A stretch of DNA of 64,000 nucleotides from Serilophus lunatus (Eukaryota > Chordata > Aves > Passeriformes > Eurylaimidae): assembly GCA_013399895.1 (NCBI GenBank), contig VXBA01002403.1, forward strand, positions 470,092 through 534,091. The letters run 5' to 3'. Position numbers and translations under genes: made by a program. Under the pieces are notes generated by a model. It was not told the origin of the DNA, did no database searches, and was given only the letters and a program-made list of their open reading frames with translations. Positions 22,233 through 34,576 of this stretch are shown here, piece by piece; positions within the stretch are counted from its first letter, which is position 1; each line of letters opens with the position of its first letter.

Positions 22233-25200
22233 AATTACTCTTATTTGTTTGTATTCTGAATATTTCTAAATGTTGATAAAAGAATGCAATTGGTAAGATA
22301 AATTTCAATGACTATGTGACCTCCAGCAGACTGGCAGTGGTATTTAGTTTGTGATTTGAACTTATGTGGACTGAAGGTTTGTAATGTTTCTCTTTCATTT
22401 GCGGGAAGGTATGAAAAGAGGCCTTTGAGGCATTTTAGAACCTGGGGACCAAATGTAACTTTGCCATGTGATTTGCTGTGGCTCACAACCCACTCCAGTT
22501 ACCCTCAGCTTTGCAGACCCCTCAGCAGTCCTCTGATCCACCACCTGTCCCCAGGGTCATGTGGTGAACGAAGGGCCTCGCACGCAGGAAAAGTTCTTGG
22601 CATATTTAAAAACATCATGTATTTATCCCCTAATATTAATAATTTCTCTTGATTTGCTTATAATTAATTAAGAATAATTTTAGTTTTGTATGCAGGCTAA
22701 AAGCCTCCTGTTTTGTTACTTGCACTTTCAATTCACATTGACTGGATCTTGCTAGATGAGGTAACCCAAGGGTGTTTGAACATACTCTTGGCTGTTAAGA
22801 ACTGGGGAAAATAGCACACATTTAAAAATCTGCTTCAAGTTTTAATTGCATCAACTGCCTGGCAAGAAGCAAATGTTAATAAAAATAAATACTTTCTGGT
22901 ATTAGAAATGACGAAGTGAAAAAAATACTAAATCCTTTTTGCTTAGATTTCTTTCCCTGTTGTTATTACAAAAAAACCCCACAAAAACCCCCAACATAGT
23001 CTGCAGGCAGTATTTGCTGTTACTGTTCCAGAGCTACTTTAACCTTCAGCCAAATGTCCTGCTGCTTTAACCTTCCAAGACAGACAAGGACTGTGTAGCT
23101 CCTATGATGTAGTGTCCTATCTGGTCTTCTGAAGCAGGTGAGAAACATGAAGGAAAAAATCCCCACACATGGCCTGTGCAAATATAGAATGAGCTTTGTT
23201 GTCTGCTGTTTTGTAGAATGACATTAAAAGAGATGCATACAAATAAAACACATTATGGAATTATGTAATATTCTATCATATGAGTATATCCTGCCTAGCT
23301 TTCAGCAACATATTTACCTGAGGGTGTAGGAGGGCTGTCAGTTTTCTGGTGTTAGTGTGTGTGCCTGTTTTTTTGTGTTTTATCCTTCCCTATGTCTGCT
23401 GTTGGTTAAACTGCTGTGTCCACATACCATATTTTGTTGTTGTCTATATTAAAAAAAAAGTCTCCCTATTTTTAGAAGTTAAATAGTTTTTTGGTGTTTG
23501 GTGGTTTGAGTTTCTTTTCCCCCTTTGGCTGACATTTTTTTAATAGTCTTTGAAGATTTGTTTCACTTCCAGAAGACTTGACCACAAGAGAAACCTGTGT
23601 TTATTGGATGTGCTCAATCAACTAATTTTCTTTGTGAAAAGTTAATAGTATCCAGGTGCTTTTATATATACTAGAAATAGTTAATAGTTAATTTTATATT
23701 AGTCGCTTTATAACATACTATATACACAGTTAACCAGTTTGTAGCACTAGGCAAAAGGAATATATATTTTATTTATTATGGAAAAGAATTAAACCTAATA
23801 CTTCTATTGACACTTTCAATGTTGCTATAGGGTTTGGGGTTTTTTGTTAGTATTTTTTTATAAGTTTCTGCTTTATTTTAATATTTTATTTTAATAAATT
23901 AATTACATACTAGTAAAGTACCATGGTTTTGAAGAATCAGACTGTAAATAGGTAACCTTCAAACAGACCATGGTGGGGGTGGGAATACTGGAAATCAGCC
24001 TGGCTGTCAAACTTGCTTCCCCAGTCTTGGTTTGGAGTTTAAGAACTGCTGTGTTCAGATTTTTCTGCCTCTAGATTAGATGGTACTTCTCTGCTTAGAA
24101 AGCTTAGGGTTTGCTTCTCTTTGATAAATGCATTTAGATGATATTCCCTACAGTGTGTTTCAACTTTTCCTCTTGCTACAGGATATGGGTGTTATATCAA
24201 GTTTAGTTAAATTTAAAGGTGTGATGCACAACTCTGTCCTGAACTTGTAGATCTTTGCTACAGCACTTAGTATTTACAAGGTGGTCTTGAAAAGTCCAGC
24301 TTCAGATATGTGTCAGTGTGGTGTAGTTCTATTCAAATATATTGGTTATTTTAGGAGTATTTTCACTTACAACAGGCCTCTTGCAAAGCACATAGGACCT
24401 TATGGTAATGAACTGTGCTGCAGTGACTTGGAGCTGGTTGAGCTTTAGAGTTTGTGTGGAAGGTTTTAGGAGCTTTACTGAAGTGGAATTCCTAATTTAG
24501 CAAAGAGTAATATACAGAGAATAAGAAAAATGGGGATTCTTGGGGGAGAGGAAGCAAGTGGACCTGGGAATAAGATACTTAAAATAATATTTAGTTTCAA
24601 TTTAATGCTGTATGGTCCCAGTTTGCTTTTCTTCTATATCGAGAATATAGAAAAGCTTGTGTTCATGCACTCTATTTCCCCAAATTATACTTTAAGACTA
24701 GATCTAATGGTAGTGATTATGCCACACATTTTCTTTTTCTTCTTTCAAATCTTAGCCATTTTGTATTTGAAAGCCAAAACTGTCAGTGGTCTGTTTACTT
24801 TATCTCACTCATGTGCAATGGAAATAAGTGGCATTTGTAGAACACACAAACTATTTTTGCCTGAATGCTCCATTTATGATTTATAGGCAACATGTATCCC
24901 TGATTTTCTTTTGAGAGAATGATCTTTATTGTCTTTGTGTACTAACTCATTGCAGAAGCACTTGTCTATTTTGAGCTAAACCAGACCTCTTGTAAAAAGA
25001 ATCAAATTATTTCATCATGTTGAAAATGAAAAGCTATAATTACTTGTAATTGGGCTTCAGAATTTTTGAAAATTGGAAAATTCTTTTCCAGAGGTTTAAG
25101 ATCACTCCAAATCATAACCTGTGGAAAATAGGAAATAATTTTCTGTTCAATTTAAAAGTGATTTAATTTACACTTTTGACAGCTATTTTCCTTTGATATT

Positions 25201-26860
25201 TGGGTACGGGAAGTCATTCAGCTATGGTGGTTTTTACTAAAATATTTTCTGATATCCTTAATTCTACAGGATCACAACTTTATTTTAATTTCTTTGAACC
25301 CAAATGAAGTCTGCTGCATTTTAATAAGTATGTACAGTAATTTTGGACTGCTTAAGTTTATTAAACACTTGCCTGCATCTCATTTATTTGTTTATTTTTT
25401 TCCTAGTCTTTGTAGTTCTTTCATTCTGTTTTAACAAAAGCACAGTGTTCTTCTGTGGTTTAATCTTCATAAGTTTGAGTGCAAGCTGGAAAAACCTGAT
25501 ATACCTTGTAGCTCTTAGAGGATGAATGGTCAGTTGCCTGCTTCTAGTACTCATGTCTAATATGAAAGCAGGAGATCTGTAGGAGAAATGGGTATAAACA
25601 CAGAAAGAAACATCTTGCAGTGGGAAGACTAATAATGTAACACTTACAAGCCCATTTTCATCAGTTTCATTCTAAGAGGGTATTTCTATATCCCAGTGAA
25701 AAATTGAAGTGTGGAAGGAGATTTTGCCATGGACATCTAGTAAGCCATTGGCAGAGCCAAGAATAGAAACAAACTCTCTGTTTTCCCATCCAGGTAGTCA
25801 AGATTATAAGACGACTTGAGAGCCACTATTCTCTTTCAGCCCTAGTGCAATGCCAGGGGTATACTTTCCAGTAGTTACTGAGTCCTAATCCTATTACAGC
25901 CTCTGACTTTCTGTTGGTACCCATCCAATTTCAGTGTAATGATTTTATTTATGATCCAGTTCCTCAACGGGTTAAAAATGCCACTTAAAAATAACCACAT
26001 ATTCTATTAGGGGAAGCTGGTGGAATCTGCTGGGGCTAATGAAAAGTTGGATATCATATGTTGACGTTATGCAGCCACCTGCATCATTCATTGACTGACA
26101 GGCATTGTGCAGCCAGTTCATCATTCATAGACAGTTTGGTTTGCATGATCAGACCTTTTGTGGATCAAACAATTCTCCTAAATCAGAAAAGTTTCATATT
26201 TAAATCAAACCAGAAGCCAAGTACAAATCTACATTTTTGTTATTTTAAAATTTGAATAGCTCAAAGAAGAATTGGATCTCTTGATGGGGGGATAAAATAA
26301 TTTTTTTTCTGTGAAGTGGTTTTATTATGCACACAGTTCTTTTTTTTTCTTCTTTTCTTTTTGAAAGGACCATGTTTTCCCATGATTAACAATATTCTTA
26401 AGATTATTTTTGAGCTGTTATGACTGTAAGAGTTTTTCTAGATTTTTTTGTTTGGCTTCTTGCCAGTGTCTGCTGTGGAAAGTACATCTTCATGCACAGA
26501 AGTGTGTGTTCTTTTTGAAGGTTAACAAGGGCCTGCAGTGCGCAGCCTAAGCATCTGGCTCATGAGATTAAAAACCTTAGAAGGAAAGAGCTGTAGACCT
26601 CAGAGGATGACTAACCACCTTAAAAAGAAGGATAGGTGTGAACAGACAGCCTAAAAAATTGAGGGAATTATTGATCAGCGGGAAATCTGTCTCTTTTTAG
26701 TGAACAAGAAGTGTAAGGCTCTGCTGATAACTGATAAAAATCAGCCTCTCAGATTTGGCAAAGGGCATTAAAAAAAGTAATGAGAGGTTTAGAAGGTGAT
26801 TACTCTGAAGGTTATACTTGGATGGATCTTATTAAATATTTTCATTATTGACCTGACTGC

Positions 26861-26873
26861 ACACACACACAAA
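26861..26873 (+). repeat. Short (CA)n microsatellite
   Basis: Six CA units. Confidence 0.8.
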
Positions 26874-27190
26874 ACGAAATTATAGTTACGAAAACCTGTT
26901 TAGGGCATAGAACTAGGAGGTGTTGGTATGTCGAAGGGTTGGAATGCCACAAGAATTGCATTATATTGAGGTCTAGAGTAGTAGAAATTGGATGGTGTGT
27001 AATCAAAATGCAAGGTTGGTCACTTCAAGACTAGCAAGGTTTTCACATAACATTTGGGAGCTTGGTGGGTGGAGGGACTCCAGGAGGTTGTTGCTTTTCC
27101 AGAAATGCCTCCATTGCAAACCTTAATTTAATGAATTTTCTCTTTCCTGATTTATTTCCTGATGAAGGCAGTCCCCTAGATGTATGAGCC

Positions 27191-27220
27191 CTGACAGTTT
27201 ATTAAAAATTAAACTGTCAG
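27191..27220. repeat. Perfect 11-bp inverted repeat (hairpin)
   Basis: CTGACAGTTTA (27191-27201) is repeated exactly as TAAACTGTCAG (27210-27220) around an 8-nt A/T loop. The stem has no mismatches. Its origin is unknown. It may be a minimal terminal-inverted-repeat remnant or a chance hairpin. Confidence 0.85.
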
Positions 27221-28014
27221 CCAGCAAATTTACAAAATCTATGTAATGGTGTATTTTTATGCTTATGATGAATATCCATTACAGAATTTTATCCTTATAA
27301 TTAGAAAAACTATGGGGAAGGAAATAAATGGGAAGTTATTTAGGTTTGTTAGGTTTGTTTGGGGTTTTCTTTTTATTTTTCCTCCTTTTTTTAATATAGC
27401 AGAGAACATCAAACAAATATCCCATCAGTTAGTTAAACAGACATGTGACACTATGTGACACAAGTGATCTTTTGGACCATGTGGTGTTTGCTGTCTATAT
27501 AAAAAGGGTATCCTGAAATAATTTTCTTGACAGTGCTTCAGGGTTTGTTTGGAGGAGGTTTCTATCTTTATACATACATAGTAAATAATCCAATATTATT
27601 TCTGAAGTTGAAAGTTAATATCAGCCTCATAAATATATTCTCTGATACTCTGGATTTCCTATGTGTAAAGCTGTTGTGGTCTGTTTCCCAACAATAAAAA
27701 GTAGTCTGATACAGCACTGAGGATGTGAATTTGTGCCCAGATTCTAGTAATAATGTGGATGCTATGCTGGAGTGTAGTTACACAAGAAAGACATGACTCT
27801 CCGCATGATTAATATTTTTTCTCTATTGCTAAAGAGGTATTGGAAGGAGTGTTCTGCACAGTGGGGGCAACTTTGAGTTCATGGAGAAGTCAGTATGAAA
27901 TAGAGGAGTTCTGAGTTGTACTTTTTAAAAAGATTCCTATATCATTTTTATAAAAACCTATTTCTGACATGTTTTGCTTACTCCACCTGCACATGTTTTC
28001 ATGTCACTCTTCTT

Positions 28015-28570
28015 AACAGCTCTTCTCTAGCTCGTTTACCAACCTGTAGCTGAATGTATTGATCCACACCCTATTGTCTCCATGAAATCCTTGCACTGCA
28101 AATTCCAACCGTGTTGACTCTGGCCTTTTCAGCCCCTGTGCTTGACGTGGCTCAGCTTGTAGAAGAGCATCTCTTATCCCGCTGTCTGACTGGCTGGTTT
28201 CCCATGCTCCCAGCTTAGGTCTCCACAGTCCATGTTCCGTGAGCATTTTTCTTGTGGGTCATTGGACCTTCCACCCTCTCCGCAATCTGTTGACTAATTT
28301 CTCCATCATAACCTGCGCAGGGAATGCATCTCTCCTGCCACATCATCTTTCCTCCCTCTAGGTTCCCAGGTTGAGAAAATGCAATCCTTCTTGTTGTGCT
28401 GATGCAGCCTATCCATTTGTCTCAGCTCACTATTGCAAAGGAGAGGGGAGGAAGTGGGATGGTGGAGCAGGAAATCCCTGCTTGATCATCCAGCCTCCCA
28501 TGGGTTCAGCGAGAGGGAGTTTCGCAACTGCACTTTGATTTGGACTCCTGTGGTGAGAAAAGGGACATTT
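28015..28570. other. GC-richer pyrimidine-biased patch of unknown origin
   Basis: For about 550 bases the + strand is noticeably richer in C and T and poorer in A than the flanks, with words such as CCACCCTCTCC and CCTCCCTCTAGG. A − frame 28013-28246 (77 codons) and two overlapping − frames (28430-28747, 28486-28821) are open but match nothing known to me. It could be an unrecognised LTR or old transposon, or an ordinary GC fluctuation. Confidence 0.4.
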
Positions 28571-28626
28571 CTGGAAATGGAAGGATGGCATACAGAATGA
28601 GTAGTGATTAAATCGAACAAGAAAGC

Positions 28627-28648
28627 TTTTTGTTTGTTTGTTTGTTTC
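28627..28648 (+). repeat. (GTTT)n microsatellite
   Basis: Five tandem TTTG/GTTT units. Confidence 0.9.
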
Positions 28649-31600
28649 AAAAATGTAACAGAAACATTCAACCACAGCAGTCTTAAAATATAGAAGCAAA
28701 CCCACCACATTTCCTGAAGGACTGAATTTAACAGATTTGCATCCCATACTTTTCCTCTATACGTGTGGGTCTTACTGTAGAAGGAAGATTTTGTTGTATA
28801 TTTTAATGCTTGGCCATGCAATTTGAATAACTTTTAATATCCTTTTATAGTTGGGTTGAGAAAATAGTGATTTTACGCCTCTGTAATTCTCAGCTTTATG
28901 TATGAATTATTGTGATGTTACTTAAAATCATTTGCAGTAAGATAATTCAGACTTCTTTTCGAATGAAGCCTAGGAAAATATCTGAAAATTAGCGCTAATG
29001 GTCAGTGTGGCTGGGAAAGGAACTCTTTCATGTTTGGAATTGACTGTAAGATTGAACTTACTCCAATTTATTGCAAAGTCAATATCCAGCTTAAAAATTA
29101 AAAAGGTTAATAATTATTAGGTTTTCAGAGGAAAGTACTAGTGTTATGACCTGCCTAACATCATAGAGCTACAAAAATGCTATAAAATGATTTTTTAAGC
29201 TTATATTTATAGTGAGTAGATGGCTTATTCCTTCATCTCACTACTTATGCATCCATGAACTGCTAATTAATACTTTTGCCGTAATTACAGAATATTTTAA
29301 ATATACATTATTCTTCTGAATTTTAAAAGATCAGGATTTTTTTTATTAATTTAAAAGGATAATAGGACTGACCCACACTTTCATCAACTCTTTAATAAAG
29401 AGGTGCTTTTTTAGATAATTTAAATTTTTATATTTTGATTGCAAGGAATAGTAAAAGTCTCCTTTTTTCATACTTTTTTCCATTTACCCTTGTAAGCTGC
29501 GTCACCATTGTAGCAAAAAGGTCATTCACCATGAAAAGGTGAGTGATTGCGTACAAGTATTGATACAAGGGGAACTTGCATCCTAACTCTTTTGTCTCCT
29601 GGCATGCAATTTCCTCTGTACAAGGAGCTGGGGTTTGTAAGAGAAATTTTAATTCCATTTAGTTTCTTCTTCTTTTCCATTGCTTTTTTACCTATCTGGG
29701 AATGTTTAACACAAATAATTAAATATCTTTTTGCAATGGAGCATCTCCCAATGCTCCTTGATGTGTGGCTGCTATAGGAACACAGAGGAAACCAAAGTAA
29801 AATTTTTAAATGAGCAATATAGTGCAGAAAATTCAAAGGATAAGTTTGTGAGAAGAGGTATTACCTCATAATGGAACAGCTCATACACTTGGAAAATATA
29901 TGTAAGCTTCAGGCACTTCTGGCTCTTCCTTGGATGTAAAGGAGAATTGGCAGCCTTCGTGCCTGACAGAAGTAGGGATCATTTACCTTGGAGTGCAGTT
30001 GATTAGTCTTATTAGAAGAATTCAAAGAAAAATAAGATTGCTACTTTTGGAGCAGAGGAGTGGCATTAGCAGGAGAGACAGCAGAAGAGAACACAAGAAA
30101 ATTGAAAATTATAGGGCACGGAATGTTTTTCCAGGACACCCATTGCATGCTGTCTGACCTCAGCCTTCCAAAGTAGAGGGTCAGGCTCCCTGGAGGCAAG
30201 CATATGCTATGAGGGAGATGCCTTCTCTGGGAGCAGGGAGGTGGTGGAAAGGTGTAGCAACAATGAAATGGGTTAGAAATAGTAAATATTGTTGAAAAGT
30301 TTAAGTCGTTGGTAGCAAATTTGAAAATCATAGAAAACATCCCTCATATCAGCAAAGCAGGTTCTAGATGATTCTTTTAATCTTTACTTTTTAAGACACA
30401 ATTTAATTTTCATGTGATGTATCTTCATCTAATCTGCATGTGTATATAAGTTATGTGCCTTGGCTTATGCACTATATGAAGAAATATCTTTGGATTTCCT
30501 CACATTCATATTTTTAAAAGAGATTTTAATATTACCCCTCTTAAGATTTGGGGGGTTCTGTGTGCTTTGTTTTAAAGCAAAGAGTAAACAAAGATAGCAG
30601 TGCATTTACTAAACTTAAGACATCCAAGTAATGGCAAACTGTCTGGCTAGTTGTGGTGCATATAAAACTGTTTGTGTAAATGTTTATTTTCCCATGTCAT
30701 AGCCAGATTGATTCACTGCAAGCTATGCACGTTAAAGAATTTTGTTAGACTGCACAAATGTAGAAGCTGGAGGCACAGATGCTTGGTAAATGAACCAGTC
30801 CTCTGTTCCTGCTTAAATGTGCCTCTTGGAGTTGAGTAGGTGATTTCTAGTAAGCAGTTTGTTTATAAATCTCTATTTGTGAGCTATTTGCTCACATCTG
30901 ATACAAATCATGACCCAGTTCACAGAACTGAATAGGCTATGCAAGTATTTCCAGAGGTTGTTTGTAGCTAAGTAACTGGATCCATGTCCATGGCAGCACT
31001 CACTTGCTCACTCTGTTCCACATTCATGTGTTTAAGGATACCCTTAACTTTGGCTGCCTTGCATTTACCAAAGTTGTCTGACCTTTTCTTTCTGTTGAGT
31101 CAATAATGAGAGGTGCTGAGCAGGGCGTTCTCCCTGTCTGCAGAGAGAAGGGAAGCTGAGCCATGTTTGTTTGGAGCAGGTCTTTTGCTTTTATGCTGTA
31201 TTATTGCCTCCCTTGTGTTTTTGTGTAATATTGTTTACAGAGCACCTGGTAAAACACAACATGTAAGTGCAGCAAATTGTATGAAGGAAGTGGTATAGTC
31301 TGCCACAAGCTACATTTAATTTACTGAACTGGAGAAATAATTTGTGATCCTGGTCAACATTTGCTTTTGATTCTGTGTTAAAGTTCAGAGACTTCTGATC
31401 TCTTTTTGCACCTCCTTTCCATAGAAAAGAAATTCATGTATGAAGAATGTGAAGTGTGATATGTTTTGACCATTTTCTTAATCTGTGTAAGTGGGCAATA
31501 AGGGCTCTACCATACACACTGAAAATACAGCTATGCTACTCAGTGTAGGCACCATTACTTAGGCTAGATGAAACACTATTAAGAACATTGACTCATTTAA

Positions 31601-34563
31601 GATCATCTTTTCACAGGAGCATAAATAGACTATAGTTAAGGGACACTCTCGTTTGCAGTGTTCCTGCATGTTCAGTTGTCTTCAAAGTGGTTTACTTCCT
31701 TAAAGTAATATTTTTAGCAGTGTTTGTGATGAGGTTTTGCAGATTATTTATGCATGTGAGTGTTTTTCTGAGGTAGCATACACGTTTTCCAAGCAAATTT
31801 GTGATAGGAAACAGTATTTTGTTTCTCTCCCTTCCATACTGAAATATCAAACTTTGTCATTTCTCTCCCCTGATAAACCTGAGTGGTAGACTAGTTGCTA
31901 TCTTAGGCTGTTATGTTACATTGAACAGATTCTTCAATTTACTGCTATCTGTATTTCACAAATTTCTGTTTTAAGAGTTGCAGTTTCTTAATTTTAAGAA
32001 TTTTATGACATGGACTGGTTGACACCTCTTTCTTTTAAATGTTGTAGTTGAAGGATCACTTACCTTAGAGAATCTTATTTCATGTTTTGCCTACTCATAC
32101 AGTGAGTATTGTAGGTATAAATTTATTTGAACCTCAGCTGTCAACCAGTAGTGACCTGTAAATCCCAGTTTATTGTGAAGATTTGCTGAGTGGTTGCTGT
32201 TGGAAAAGCTGAGGCCTCACAGGGAGAGAAACTGAGTATTTTAAGCAGAATTCAGCATGTATGAAATACAGTGTTTTAGCACATCCTCTGTTCTCAGTGA
32301 TGCAATCTAAACTTTTAAAAAATAATAAACCCAAAACCCAAAATATGAAGTATAGAGTAAAATCTAGATATCAGTTTTGAAAATACCTGAATGTAACAGT
32401 ATTACATTTTACAGATGGGAGACATAAGCCAGCTATGAAAGCTTTTGATTATATCTCTATACATATGACACTTAAGCAGAGTGCCATCCAGATTTTATTC
32501 TGAGGTGGATAGATGCTGACATTTCTGTATTTCCTGAGTTGCTTCCTTCTCTCTTCATTTCGAACATTGCTGAGGGGTTTTTATTTCTTATTGTTTCTGT
32601 TAAGGAAAATAGACACAAGAATCTGGTCCACCAGTGGAATTAGTAGTGGTTTTAAAAATATTGTGACAAAGAGATGTTTCGTGATATATATAAAGTGCAA
32701 AATACTTCACTGAAGGAAAGGTAGACTAGCATTAGATGGATGGCAGTATATGCTTGCAGTTATCTAAATACTGAGTTTATTTTGAGCTCTATTTGTCTCT
32801 AGTGGAGAAAGGAGTATTTGAAATCAGTACATGCTAAAATTGCTACAAGGCAAGTATTTTACCCGCCATACTTTGATGTAATGAATTAACGTATTACAAG
32901 TGAAGTAGCAAGATGCATTTTCTAAACAGAAGGGAAACGTGCTTATGGCTTTTTGGGATCTCTTTCTTGCAAGTTACAAAATAAAATCCATTTTACTGTT
33001 CTTAGCGCAATAACTCCTCTCTGGACTTACGTAGTTCTTGTCCTTCTCATAAAAGGTCTGTGGAGCAAAGCACAGCAGTTGTTCAGGCATGCTTCTGCTA
33101 GCTTTGATTTAACAAGGGCAGGTAGGAGCCACTTCTGAGTCTGGTGCTCTGGGCTTCGCTATGGCCTAACGATCAGGGTACAAGCCCGCTACGGGCCCCA
33201 GTGTGAACTTTTGTGGTTTCCATCATGTAGCACGTCATCTCCCGTCACCTGCACCAGCTACACTTGCATGTCAGTACAGACAAGCTGTTTGACACATAAC
33301 TAAAGGAAAAAAAGAAGGACTGGAATATGTATCAGCTCCACCCTGCTGCTAATCCTTTTTTTCTAGTCTATATTAATGCTCTAGCACTACATCTTTATGA
33401 GAAGAGTTCCTGTGAATGTGTTAGTGCTTTCTCCCACAAAGGAGTGCTGCTGGCTTGAGTGCTGGGCTGCAATGTCAGCCAGTGCTTCCTGTATGAGGTG
33501 GTCTACCTCTGGGCGTCAGAATTATGCATTGTACAGCCAGTGCTCAGCAGATCTGGATGCAATTCGTCTGAGCAGTCAAACACACAGAAATGCCTTACAA
33601 GTTTGCTTCATTCTTCTGATTTCTGTAAATCCATGTCTGGATTCCATTATCACATAATTACAGTTGGACATAAGATCCCCCTAGAAAACAGTGCTGACCA
33701 GCATATTAGAAATGGTCTACTGCTATGTACTTGAATGTGCTTCAGTACTGGCAAACCACTAGAGAAAGAGGTTTGTCTGCTCATATGACTAAGAGCCAAG
33801 GACTTTTTGGTCATGAGAGGTAAAATTTCGTGTAGTCTCTCTGTGCCCCAGGTTCACTTTCCTTGGGCAAATTACTTAAGTCAGCAATTTCAAACTTAGG
33901 AGGCTGGAGTTAGGTGTTGACAGCCATCTTTAAGTACCTAAATAAGTGGTCTCATTTTAAGAGGTCCTGAGCACACAATTCTTTTTGACTTCAAAAGAAG
34001 CTGCAAATGCTGTGTCCACTTTGATTAATTGAAAGGCTGACCATCAAAGTGAAATTACGTTGCCAAGCTAAAGGAAAAGAAATAAAGACTTAGCACACTG
34101 TATAAATCAATCGCAGATCAGAGTTTACTGGGTATAAAATGTACAGCATCTTATGTGCCCTTTTGTACTTTCTGAATCTCACTGGGCCCAAAACTACAAC
34201 AGAAAACCCCTCACGGTTTGTGAAATATGGCTATGCCCAGAAACATTTGCCAGTTTAGCCACTGAAAAATAGATATGGCTGCTCAGAATTTATACTGTTT
34301 GCTAGGGCCTGAGGTGAAAAGAAAAGGAAATTTTAAAATGCTTATTTTTTTTCATTTGAAGGTAATGTCTTAAATCCTCAAGAGATGAACAGCCTACTAC
34401 CTTCCTCTACTTTGATGGATCTGTCTTTGAAGCGTGATTTACACCTTATTATAGTACTTCAGGTTGTGGCCTCTGTTCCTGAAAGTTTTGTGGAGATAGG
34501 TGTCTGAGGAGAGAAAAAAAAGACCTTAAAAGTGCCCTGATGGAAAGAAAGACTCCAGTTTGT

Positions 34564-34576
34564 ATGTGTGTGTGTC
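34564..34576 (+). repeat. Short (TG)n repeat
   Basis: About five TG units within a TG-rich stretch. Confidence 0.75.

Larger units (their letters stand above)
20871..28010. other. Non-coding AT-rich DNA, nothing firmly recognised
   Basis: Contains an AT/TA-rich patch at 22177-22232, a short CA repeat at 26861-26873 and a perfect hairpin at 27191-27220 (listed separately). The longest + frames (20887-21312, 141 codons; 24530-24886, 118 codons) show no motif. A vague likeness to CR1 internal sequence near 26700-26900 was judged too weak to annotate. Confidence 0.55.

Noticed and set aside
26690..27070. Possible CR1 internal fragment
   Set aside because: A few words such as ATTTTCATTATTGACCTGA resemble CR1 ORF2 DNA, but the order is not sustained over more than about 25 bases.
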